64,000 nt of DNA from Nocardioides psychrotolerans (GTDB taxonomy: Bacteria; Actinomycetota; Actinomycetes; Propionibacteriales; Nocardioidaceae), in NCBI RefSeq assembly GCF_900113685.1, contig NZ_FOQG01000015.1, positions 1 to 64,000 of the forward strand, in the 5' to 3' direction. A model generated the notes under the pieces. That model made no database searches. It had not been told where the DNA came from and worked only from the letters and a program-made list of their open reading frames with translations. Positions 33,206 through 40,721 of this stretch are shown here, piece by piece. Each line of letters starts with the position of its first letter. The stretch's first letter is position 1. The position numbers were made by a program, and so were the translations under genes.

Positions 33206-34299
33206 TGGCGTCGATCGCGAAGAGGCCTGACGGTCGCTGGCGTGCCCGGTACCGCGACGACGCGGGCAAGGAGCACGCCCGCCACTTCGACCGTAAGGTC
33301 GACGCCCAGCGGTGGCTCGACGAGGTGACCGCCTCCGTCCTCACGGGGCAGTACGTGGACCCCAAGGCCGGCAAGGTCACGTTCGGCGCCTACGCGGCCG
33401 CGTGGCAGGCCAGGCAGGTGCACCGGGCCAACACTCGGGCGGCTGTCGACTCAGCGTTGCGGGTGCATGCGCTGCCGATTTTCGGCAACCGGCCGATGGC
33501 CTCGATCCGGCCCTCAGAGATCCAGGCCTGGGTGCAGCACCTCTCCACCAAGGTCGCCCCGTCGACTGTCCAGGTGACCTACCAGCACCTGCGGGCGGTG
33601 TTCCGCGCCGCAGCCGACGACCGCGTTATCGCGCAGTCGCCCTGCCGACGGATCACGCTGCCGCTCGTCGAGCACCCTCAGATCCTGCTCCTCGAGACGT
33701 CGGCCGTGCTCGAGCTCGAGGCAGCGATGCCTGCCCGCTGGCGAGCCATCGTCCTGCTGATGGCCGGGACCGGTCTGCGCCCTGGCGAGGCCGCGGGCCT
33801 GACGGTGGACCGGGTCGACTTCCTGCGACGCACACTCCGCGTCGACCGCCAGCTGATGCTGACGTGGCCCCCAACGTTCGGGCCGCCGAAGACGAAGGCC
33901 TCGTACCGCACGATCCCTCTGCCCCAGACCGTCGTCGACGCCCTCGCGGCGCACCTGGCCGACTTCCCAGCCGGCGACCAGGGCGCCATCTTCACCGAGC
34001 CCGGCGGCGGGCTGCTCTACCGCGACCACGTGACCCGCGCCTTCCGCAAGGCGGTCAACGCGACGAGCGCGCCGGTGAAGACGCGGCTGCACGACCTGCG
34101 GCACTACTACGCCTCGCTACTGATCCGGCATGGTGAGAGCGTCAAGGTCGTCCAGGCCCGGCTGGGTCACGGCTCAGCGAAGGAGACGCTGGACACCTAC
34201 GCCCACATCTGGCCTGACTCTGAGGACCTCACGCGCACTGCCGTCGACGACGTGCTCGGCGCTGCTGCGGACTCCACGCGGACCGAGGGTGCGCAGTGA
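33205..34299 (+). CDS. int: Tyrosine site-specific integrase
   Basis: 364 aa. N-terminal arm-binding domain (IAKRPDGRWRARYRDDAGKEHARHFDRK), core-binding helices at about 60-150 and a catalytic domain with Arg192 (TGLRPGEA), His296-x2-Arg299 (LHDLRHYYA), His322 (RLGHGS) and Tyr332 (TYAHIW). All active residues are present. It inserts the element at the 11-bp tadA site 45 bp beyond its stop. Translationally coupled to the repressor. Confidence 0.97.
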   Translation: MASIAKRPDGRWRARYRDDAGKEHARHFDRKVDAQRWLDEVTASVLTGQYVDPKAGKVTFGAYAAAWQARQVHRANTRAAVDSALRVHALPIFGNRPMASIRPSEIQAWVQHLSTKVAPSTVQVTYQHLRAVFRAAADDRVIAQSPCRRITLPLVEHPQILLLETSAVLELEAAMPARWRAIVLLMAGTGLRPGEAAGLTVDRVDFLRRTLRVDRQLMLTWPPTFGPPKTKASYRTIPLPQTVVDALAAHLADFPAGDQGAIFTEPGGGLLYRDHVTRAFRKAVNATSAPVKTRLHDLRHYYASLLIRHGESVKVVQARLGHGSAKETLDTYAHIWPDSEDLTRTAVDDVLGAAADSTRTEGAQ

Positions 34300-34309
34300 T
34301 CACGTTTGC

Positions 34310-34318
34310 GCAGGTCAG
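34310..34318 (-). repeat. Inverted CTGACCTGC copy near attR, candidate arm site
   Basis: GCAGGTCAG, the reverse complement of the two CTGACCTGC sites beside attL, 25 bp from the attR core and just after the integrase stop. Confidence 0.55.
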
Positions 34319-34343
34319 ACCCCCTACGGTGGCCCCGTGGCTG

Positions 34344-34354
34344 ACTTGCGGATG
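34344..34354. other. attR core (11-bp direct repeat)
   Basis: ACTTGCGGATG, identical to 17890-17900. Sequence to the right is host tadA (N-terminal half), to the left is element. Confidence 0.92.
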
Positions 34355-34908
34355 TTGACGGCCGAGAACCCGCGGCTGATGCCCTCGAGGACGACGTGGA
34401 GCCGGTGCCCCTCGGGCAGCATGGCGTCGACGAAGGGCTGCGAGATGTCGATGCGGCGACCGCTCGACTTGAGCATCCGCTCGACCAGCTCTGAGACCTG
34501 GGCCGAGGTGAGGATCAGGTTGGTCAGCTCGTGACGGCCATGACGTGCCACGAAGACCCGCGAGGGGTCGTTGATCCAGACCTCCTCGACGGTCGGGTCG
34601 TCCAGGAACGGCTGGAGCGGCCCGAAGCCCGCGACGCGGGCGACCAGCTCCCCGACCATCGTGCCCACGTCCGGCACCGGAGCGACCTGACCGGTCAGGC
34701 TGCGCTCGTCGTGCTCGCGCACGACGCCTTCGGCGATCCGTCGTACGACGGTCGCGTCACGCTGCGGGTCGACCCCCTCGCCGCGCACCAGGGCGCGCAC
34801 GCGCTCATCGAGGTGGTCGACCAGCGTCCTGTGCTGGTCGAGCGTCTCTGCCTGCGTGGTCGCCACGACGGTCCCCGTTTCCCGAGTCAGGTTCCTGGGA
34901 CCGAACAT
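34344..34908 (-). pseudogene. tadA: tadA/cpaF secretion ATPase, N-terminal part cut off by the integrated element
   Basis: Encodes the first 188 residues of TadA: helical N-terminus, FGPLQPFLDDPTVEEVWINDPSRVFVARHGRHEL (the VEEI-INGP motif), LTSAQVSELVERMLKSSGRRIDISQPFVDAMLPEGHRLHVVLEGISRGFSAVNIRK in pieces. The ATG has AGGTGG upstream. At the attR core the frame passes into element DNA and stops at 34324 after SATGPP. The ATP-binding half is at 17150-17900. The protein made now would contain the oligomerisation domain only and could be dominant negative if expressed. Confidence 0.95.
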
Positions 34909-35164
34909 AGGCCCACCTCTCGACGTGACGCCAGGGTCCGAAACGAATCTGTGGAGAGGTACCACTGATGTGACTGGTGAGGACAGATCCAACGGGCACG
35001 ATCCAGGCAGGACACCCAGTGCCACGCGAAAGCACGGCGTGGGACCGCGAGCGCAATGCCGACCGCGTCTCGGCAGCGACTGGCTCCGACCCCTCTCGCC
35101 CTCCTGCTCGTGAGCCTCGCCTCGCGGATACACCCTCGTTGCCTGAGGCCCTCTGACCTGCGCA

Positions 35165-35170
35165 TATAAA
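35165..35170 (+). promoter_or_regulatory. -10-like box before a small gene
   Basis: TATAAA, 22 nt before the ATG at 35193. In this very GC-rich setting an AT box of this kind stands out. No convincing -35. Confidence 0.4.
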
Positions 35171-35192
35171 CAAGACGCAGGAGGGATGTTTC

Positions 35193-35318
35193 ATGTCTAT
35201 GTCGTCGCGGGTGTACGAGGCTCTCATGGACATCGGCATGAAGGTCGTGGACCAGGGTGACGGTTCCGTAGATCTTCTCCGAACGCCGACCGAGGGCGGA
35301 GCGCCGGACGAAGGATGA
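35193..35318 (+). CDS. 41-aa hypothetical protein
   Basis: ATG with a near-perfect AGGAGGG 7 nt upstream and a TATAAA box before that. Sequence MSMSSRVYEALMDIGMKVVD then QGDGSVDLLRTPTEGGAPDEG: a helix followed by a Gly-rich tail. No family recognised. The strong ribosome-binding site is the main support. Confidence 0.5.
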   Translation: MSMSSRVYEALMDIGMKVVDQGDGSVDLLRTPTEGGAPDEG

Positions 35319-35354
35319 CGGCTTCGACCGGACTCTGCACGGCCTAGGCGTGGT

Positions 35355-35849
35355 CTAGGCGGGCCTGACGAACCCCTTGGCAAAGCACTGGTTTCTGGAG
35401 CTGTAGGCCACGAACCTGTAGGTCACCCGCGACTTGACCGGCGCGGCGAAGCCCGCGAGGTCGGCAGTGCCGAACAAGCTCGTGGCAGTTGCCCCATCGT
35501 ACGAGCCGGGCTGGCCCGCCTTTCCCCGCTGCTTGGCAACCCACTCCGCGCCGAACCCATACTGCTCCAGCGGTAGCGCACCCGACAGCTCGAAGCTGAC
35601 GCTCACCCACCTCTCATTGCGGCGGATCGTGGTCGTGATCGTTCCACCCTGCTCGCACGACGTCGTGCGCACGATGGTGCGCACCGTCGTCGCAGTCGAG
35701 CTGTCTATGGCGACCTCGGCCGCCTGGGCGGGCCCAGCCCACACCGACCCCGAGACCACCAACCCGGTGGTGACGATCATCTTCTCCATCGCCCTCGCCG
35801 CCTCGGAGACAGAGGGCCGAGACCTCCGCTCGCCGCGCGCCGACCACAT
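35355..35849 (-). CDS. Secreted protein of unknown function
   Basis: 164 aa (or 144 aa from ATG at 35789). Signal peptide MIVTTGLVVSGSVWAGPAQAAE after a charged N-region. The outer part has two cysteines (TTSCEQGG, RNQCFAKG) and a beta-rich body (TITTTIRRNERWVSVSFELSG, SRVTYRFVAYSS). The long start begins on the stop codon of the protease gene upstream (TGATG), implying coupling; the short start gives a more normal signal peptide. It may be a partner or inhibitor of that protease. Confidence 0.7.
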   Translation of the reverse strand: MWSARGERRSRPSVSEAARAMEKMIVTTGLVVSGSVWAGPAQAAEVAIDSSTATTVRTIVRTTSCEQGGTITTTIRRNERWVSVSFELSGALPLEQYGFGAEWVAKQRGKAGQPGSYDGATATSLFGTADLAGFAAPVKSRVTYRFVAYSSRNQCFAKGFVRPA

Positions 35850-36690
35850 CAGAACAACACCTCCAACCCGAGCATGTCCCGCAGGCCGAGCGTGCGCTCA
35901 GCCGCCGTGCACGCACCCACGAGCGGACTCATCGTCATCTGCTGACGCTTGGACTCCGAGACGTGCCCCAGCCCAAAGAAGTGCCCGAACTCATGCGTCA
36001 CCAGCGCCTGCAAGTCGTAGCGCGACACGCACCCGAGCGCGTTCGGTGTCAGCGTGAAAGTGGAGCTGTCCTGGCTGATCCGGATGTCGTCGACGATCAG
36101 CTCCTTGCTGTCCAGCGAGCTCCGCTTCGGGCAGGAGACGCCGAGCACTCCTTCGGGCAGCTTGCCGAAACCGACCACACTGATGCTGTCGCTGTTGCCG
36201 CTGCAGATCACGTCCCCGTCCGCGTTCAGGGCGATGTTCGGGTTGAGGCTCGTGATACCGGCGTAGTTGGCGTCCCGGTTCACGTTGTGGCCGCGGCCAC
36301 AGTCGTTGTCGGCACCCGCCACGTTGTTCTTTGCTGCGCGAATCTGCTCCTCAGCCTGATTGTCCGTGATGTTGCTCGGCCGGTTCGCGTGGTTGATGTA
36401 CCAGCTCGCGTTGGCGTACCAGGAGTGGCCTCACCAGGGTGTGGAATCTCCACCCCCAGACCGAACCCGCCGGGGATGTCACGCAGGACCAACTCCCCCA
36501 CCAAGTCGCAGCGGAGCACGTTGACGCCCTCGGGCAGCGACCGGGGCGTGTGCTCCACCTCCGGCGCGGGGCACCCGCCACTCGCTTCCGTCTCGTCTCT
36601 TGGGCTCGCCGCCGCGACACCCGAGCCGACCATTGCGGCCACCACCAACGCCACGCCGAACGCGAACCGAGAAGCTTGCAAGCCCCGCAT
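35849..36690 (-). pseudogene. Matrixin-like secreted metalloprotease, frameshifted
   Basis: Two frames together make one protein. The first (from ATG 36690) has signal peptide RFAFGVALVVAAMVGSGVAAA and runs to FGLGVEIPHPGE. The second continues GHSWYANASWYINHANRPSN, then AGADNDCGRG, LQALVTHEFGHFFGLGHVSE (zinc motif HEFGHFFGLGH) and a Met-turn MTMSPLVGA. The break is at 36426-36431 (GAGGCC on the coding strand); one extra G (GAGGGCC) would restore EGHSWY without stops. So it is a one-base loss in a G run, or a sequencing error. The 158-aa second frame alone lacks a signal. Confidence 0.8.
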
Positions 36691-36946
36691 GACTACCTCG
36701 CTCGACTTGGCGTCAGCGCCTCCTGCGTCCCAGCACCGACGGCTCCACAACGCTCCGGTCTAGAACAAGTCACGGTTACCGGCTGGTATCACCAGGGTGT
36801 CTGGTCCAGACCTGTTTTGGAGCGTCGTCGACAACCGCGAGAGAGTTTGTGCTCAACCACTGCACCCAAGCGGCCCCCTGGGTACGTTGGGTTCCTAGGC
36901 CGCCGTTCCGGTCAATCACACACGGTCACAAGCGAGAGGTACAGCC
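36691..36946. other. Intergenic region, divergent promoters expected
   Basis: 256 bp between the protease pseudogene (leftward) and the DUF4242 gene (rightward). No gene and no clear repeat or hairpin seen. Confidence 0.5.
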
Positions 36947-37216
36947 ATGCCGGTCTTCATGGTGGAACGTCAGTTCGCCGAGCAGTTGGACGTCGCGCCC
37001 GAGGCTGCCGTCGAGATCAACGAGATCAACGGTGACTCCGGGGTGCGCTGGCTCTCCTCGTTCCTGTCGGCCGACAAGCGCAAGACCTTCTGCCTCTACG
37101 AGGCCGACGACATCGACGCGATCCGGACGGCCGCGGTCCGCGCCGGTCTCCCGGCCGACGCCATCCTGGAGCTCTCCGGCACCATCTCTCCGGACGGCTC
37201 GTTCACACCGATGTAG
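36947..37216 (+). CDS. DUF4242-family small protein
   Basis: 89 aa: MPVFMVERQFAEQLDVAPEA, VRWLSSFLSADKRKTFCLYEADDIDAIRTAAVRAGLPADAILEL in pieces. The V-W-SF...TFCLYEA-D-EAIR-AA-RAGLPAD pattern is that of DUF4242 (ferredoxin-like fold, some members bind nickel). Function unknown. GAGAGG ribosome-binding site 7 nt upstream. Monocistronic. Confidence 0.8.
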   Translation: MPVFMVERQFAEQLDVAPEAAVEINEINGDSGVRWLSSFLSADKRKTFCLYEADDIDAIRTAAVRAGLPADAILELSGTISPDGSFTPM

Positions 37217-37233
37217 ATGGCCGGGGGGTCGGG

Positions 37234-40170
37234 TCATCCTCCGGGTCGGAGCAGACCGTGCTGGGTGGCGAAGATCGCCGCCTTGGTGCGGTTGGGGGCT
37301 GCGGTCTTGCTCAGGATGCTGCGCACGTGGTTGGCGGCCGTGTTTGCGCTGAGGAACAGCCGTTCACCGATCTCGCGATTGGACAGGCCCTCGGCGACCA
37401 AGCGGAGTACCTCGACCTCCCGCTCGGTGAGACCGTTGGGAAGAGGTGGGTGCACGGCGTCAGGCGCCGGGACAGCGTCGAGGTCACGGAGGACGCCGCG
37501 ATGGCCGATCCGTCGCGCGAGCGCGCCGGCCTCGTCGGCCAGCGCCGCGGCGGTGGGTCCGCCCGCCGTTCCCGTGCCGCGGGCACGATGGCGGCTCCAG
37601 GCGGCCAGGGTCTCAGCCTGGTGTGTGACCGCGCCCATCCGCCGGTCCATGGCGAGAGCACGCTCGAAGCGAAGGTCGGCGCCCGGCGCGCCCAGCACTG
37701 AGTCCAGCTCCGCCACCCGGCGATCGGCGCTGCCGAAGACGCCGACGAACTGCCCGGTCATCAGGTTGGCATCGGCGTAGTCGGCCAGCAGCGGCCGCAG
37801 CATTCTTGCCGTCGGGGCATCATCGAGCTTCACTGCCGCCTCGGTCATGAAGGCCAGCACCCCGCCCCACTGGGCGCCTGCCCGATAGTCGTCGATCCGG
37901 TCACACAGGTGGGCCAGCAGACGGGCGGTCGGCGCCCACATCTCCAGCTCTGTGTACAGCGCCAACAGGCCTGGAAGCCAGTGGTCCGCGAGGTCTTCGT
38001 GCCCGGTCACGAGCGGACGTACCTGTGCCAGGCCGCCAGTGACCCGCCGGAGCATGAACTGCTGCACTCCCCATGACCCCTCGGTCGCGCCGTCGAACTC
38101 CTGGTTGAATTGCTCCAGCCAGGCGACGATGCGCTCCGCTGCCGCGTAGTCCCCTACGGAGTACCGATGGGCGTAACGGCAGCATCCGGCGACGTACCGG
38201 AAGAAGGGCTGCCCGCGCGACAGGGCCAGCTCGGTGAGGTCGCGTTGGGCGCTGGTCCAGGCGGGCTCGTCGCCCACGATGTAGGCGAAGACGCCGCGGT
38301 AGAAGGCTGCCGGACCAAGGTGGTCGTCGTCTCCGAGGCGTGACCCGATCTCGTGGAGCTCGACCGCCCGGGCCAACAGCTCGGGCGCGAGCCGAGGCGT
38401 CATCCCCTGCCATAGGGTCCGGCCGAGCGCATGGGCGACCAGCTCCTCGTCTCCGTCGGCTCGTGCCCGCGCCAGCGCCTCCTCGCCCCATGTGCGAGCC
38501 CGTTGCGTATCTCCGGTGAACGCGGAGGCTCTTCCCATGCTGGCCAGGGCGCGCACGTACAGCGGATCGTGCTGATCCAGGGCGGCACCGGCCAAGGCCT
38601 CGCTGAGCATCACGAGCGAAGGTTGACCGTTCACCCCCGGTCTGGCGGAGGCGTCCTCGTGCCCGATCGCCGCCATCAGCCGGGTTCGAGGACTCTCGCC
38701 CGAGCCCAGGTCCGCGTACAGGCGCCGGGCGGTCGTGAAGTCGCCGGCGTGCATGTGACAGTGGGCAGCGGCGAAGAGCAGCTCGACCCGCGGCGGGCCC
38801 TCAGCCACGTGCAGCTGTGCTGCCCGCTCGTACAGCGCCGCGGCCTCGCTGTGAGCGATGCTGCGCACCGCCTGCTCGGCTGCGAGCACCAAGTAGTGGA
38901 CGGCCTTCTCCCCATGTCCGAGCGCGCGGGCCTGGACGTAGTGGTGGGCCAGTTGGGCCACCAGCCCAGGGTCGTCCTCGTCCAGGCGATGTTCGAGGGC
39001 CTCCGCGACCCGCGCGTGAGCAGCCGCGCGGCCGGTGGAGGACATCCGATCCAGGACGGCCTGCCGGGCCAACGCGTGCGCGAACCGGTACCTACCATCG
39101 TCGGTACCGGCGAGGAGAAGACCAGCGCGTACGGCGAAGTCGATCCCCTCGAGGACGACCTCCGCGTCGAGGTCGCAGGCCTGGACCAAAACGGAGGGAT
39201 CAATGTGGTCGCCTGCGACCGCGGCCAGCTCGACGACGCGAGCGTGGTCGGCGGCGAAGGCCGACAGTCGACGCTCGAGCGCATCCTGGACCGACCGTGG
39301 TGCCTGGGCAGTCCACGAACGCATCGCCGCCAGGCCTCCGCGGGTGGCCAGGTCGTGCCAGTACTCCTGTAGGAAGAACGGGTTCCCCCCGGTCTGGTCC
39401 CGTAGCACCGGGGCCGCAGCCCGGGCGGATGCGCGCGACACCCCGGGCTGCCCCAAGAGGTACTCCGCCACCTCCCCGGTCGCGAGCCCGACGAGGTCGA
39501 TCCGCTCGACACCGTCGAGGCGGTGCAGGTCCGCAAGCGCGTACGTGACGGCGTCGGTGCGGTCCGGAGCCGTGGTCCGACGCGTGGCCAGCACCAACAA
39601 CTGCTCTCCGGCCGTGGACTCGGCCACGTGAGAAAGCAGCGCCAGAGTTGGCTCCGGCGCCCAATGCAGGTCCTCGAGGACCAGCACCAACGGCCCCTGT
39701 TCGGCCACCACCAACAGCACGCGCAGCACCGCATCGAAGAGCACCGGTCGCGACTCGCTGTCACCGGAGGAGGGTTCCGCGACTCCCGGCCAGTGGCGGG
39801 ACGCGGCGGAGGTCAGCCGCGGAAGCGGGGCAGCCGCCTCGGGCGGGATCTCCTGCAGCGCCTCCGGTGGCACCTGCTCAAGTGCCTGCTCAAGGATGGC
39901 GACAAAGGGCCGGTAGGGGATGTCGAGATCCTCACGGCAGGCACCCCACAGGACCCTGGCCCCATGCTCTCGCAGCGCCGCGGCGGCCTCGGCCACCAGC
40001 CGGGTCTTGCCGACCCCTGGCTCCCCGCCCACGAAGACCAGCTGCCGCCGATCGTCCTCGACCGCAGCCCAGACCGCCTCCAGGCGTTCCACCTCCGCCC
40101 GGCGACCCACGAAAGCGGTACCCCTCCGCAGAGGCACCGTTGCTGAGCGCAGCCGGGCGGTCTCAATCAC
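37234..40170 (-). CDS. Large LuxR-family (LAL/MalT-type) transcriptional regulator
   Basis: 978 aa. N-terminal AAA+/NACHT-like ATPase: GTAFVGRRAEVERLEAVW, Walker A VGGEPGVGKTRLVAEAA (about residues 47-63), Walker B LVLVLEDLHWA. The middle holds TPR-like helices (about 400-880). C-terminal LuxR HTH: GLTEREVEVLRLVAEGLSNREIGERLF and SANTAANHVRSILSKT. Such regulators switch on catabolic or secondary-metabolite genes on binding an inducer with ATP. GTG start with TAGAGT 6 nt upstream, no ribosome-binding site. Divergent from a cupin-oxidase pair across an operator-like palindrome, so it probably controls them. Confidence 0.9.
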   Translation of the reverse strand: MIETARLRSATVPLRRGTAFVGRRAEVERLEAVWAAVEDDRRQLVFVGGEPGVGKTRLVAEAAAALREHGARVLWGACREDLDIPYRPFVAILEQALEQVPPEALQEIPPEAAAPLPRLTSAASRHWPGVAEPSSGDSESRPVLFDAVLRVLLVVAEQGPLVLVLEDLHWAPEPTLALLSHVAESTAGEQLLVLATRRTTAPDRTDAVTYALADLHRLDGVERIDLVGLATGEVAEYLLGQPGVSRASARAAAPVLRDQTGGNPFFLQEYWHDLATRGGLAAMRSWTAQAPRSVQDALERRLSAFAADHARVVELAAVAGDHIDPSVLVQACDLDAEVVLEGIDFAVRAGLLLAGTDDGRYRFAHALARQAVLDRMSSTGRAAAHARVAEALEHRLDEDDPGLVAQLAHHYVQARALGHGEKAVHYLVLAAEQAVRSIAHSEAAALYERAAQLHVAEGPPRVELLFAAAHCHMHAGDFTTARRLYADLGSGESPRTRLMAAIGHEDASARPGVNGQPSLVMLSEALAGAALDQHDPLYVRALASMGRASAFTGDTQRARTWGEEALARARADGDEELVAHALGRTLWQGMTPRLAPELLARAVELHEIGSRLGDDDHLGPAAFYRGVFAYIVGDEPAWTSAQRDLTELALSRGQPFFRYVAGCCRYAHRYSVGDYAAAERIVAWLEQFNQEFDGATEGSWGVQQFMLRRVTGGLAQVRPLVTGHEDLADHWLPGLLALYTELEMWAPTARLLAHLCDRIDDYRAGAQWGGVLAFMTEAAVKLDDAPTARMLRPLLADYADANLMTGQFVGVFGSADRRVAELDSVLGAPGADLRFERALAMDRRMGAVTHQAETLAAWSRHRARGTGTAGGPTAAALADEAGALARRIGHRGVLRDLDAVPAPDAVHPPLPNGLTEREVEVLRLVAEGLSNREIGERLFLSANTAANHVRSILSKTAAPNRTKAAIFATQHGLLRPGG

Positions 40171-40176
40171 CTCTCG

Positions 40177-40182
40177 ACTCTA
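40177..40182 (-). promoter_or_regulatory. -10-like box for the LAL regulator
   Basis: TAGAGT on the minus strand, 6 nt before the GTG. Leaderless geometry. Confidence 0.35.
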
Positions 40183-40207
40183 ACCGGATCCAACACTCGC
40201 CGAGATA

Positions 40208-40260
40208 GTCAGATCTGACCCCTCCCCGGCCCGAGGCGATCCGGTCAGATCAGGTCAGGT
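40208..40260. promoter_or_regulatory. Palindrome and repeated half-sites between LAL regulator and oxidase operon
   Basis: GTCAGATCTGAC (40208-40219) is a perfect 12-bp palindrome. GGTCAGATC (40243-40251) and AGGTCAGG (40252-40259) repeat its half-site. A TAGCGT -10-like box for the cupin gene follows at 40280. The layout fits activator sites upstream of the rightward promoter. Confidence 0.55.
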
Positions 40261-40324
40261 GCTGGCCTCTGATCCTCCGTAGCGTGGCCAGGGCCAGCAA
40301 CAATCGATGCGAAGGAGCACTCCC

Positions 40325-40687
40325 ATGGCAACACCGATCGCCGACATGCCCGTCGAAGTCGCCCAGGGCGACCTGGAGACCAGGTACCTCGAGCTGGGCG
40401 ACATGGCCATCCGCCATGCCCGGGTCCCGGCCGGAACCGACTTCGGCCCCGTCCTACAGGGCCTACCGAACGACCGATGCCCCAGCCCCCACTGGGGGAT
40501 CGTGCTGGAAGGCTCGATCCGGCTCGAGCACGCCGACGGAACCATCGAGACCGCAGCCGCCGGGGAGGTCTACCACTGGCCCGCCGGGCACACCGCCACC
40601 TCGGCGGACGGGGCCGTGTTCCTCGAAATCGGGCCGGTCTCCCCGATGCGGGACTTCCACGACCACGCCGTGCGGCTCTTCAGCTGA
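40325..40687 (+). CDS. Cupin-like protein
   Basis: 120 aa. PSPHWGIVLEGSIRLEHADGTIETAAAGEVYHWPAGHTATSADGAVFLEIGPV (in pieces) is a single cupin barrel: H-G-VLEG...G...AGEVYHWPAGH with His residues for metal. It could be a small-molecule isomerase, a dioxygenase-like enzyme or a binding protein. AAGGAG 8 nt before the ATG fixes the start. Followed after 34 bp by the FAD oxidase, probably one operon under the LAL regulator. Confidence 0.8.
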   Translation: MATPIADMPVEVAQGDLETRYLELGDMAIRHARVPAGTDFGPVLQGLPNDRCPSPHWGIVLEGSIRLEHADGTIETAAAGEVYHWPAGHTATSADGAVFLEIGPVSPMRDFHDHAVRLFS

Positions 40688-40721
40688 CCAGAAGCTCGAC
40701 CGACAAACACAGGGAGCAGCA

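Larger units (their letters stand above)
17890..34354. mobile_element. 16.45-kb integrated phage-like element inside tadA
   Basis: Bounded by the direct repeat ACTTGCGGATG, one copy of which is host sequence. It carries, from the right, a tyrosine integrase, a repressor and an excisionase-like MerR/HTH protein. A leftward operon then runs through small early genes, a replication ATPase, HNH-terminase, portal-protease-capsid fusion, connectors, tail tube, tail chaperones, tape measure and a sigma-like factor, with three small genes at the left end. Gene overlaps of 1-4 bp are the rule. No tail-tip, baseplate, receptor-binding, holin or endolysin gene is seen. The size is like the smallest siphoviral actinophages (about 15-17 kb, from memory). 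It is either a minimal phage, a satellite using a helper's tail-tip and lysis genes, or a deletion derivative. Confidence 0.95.
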
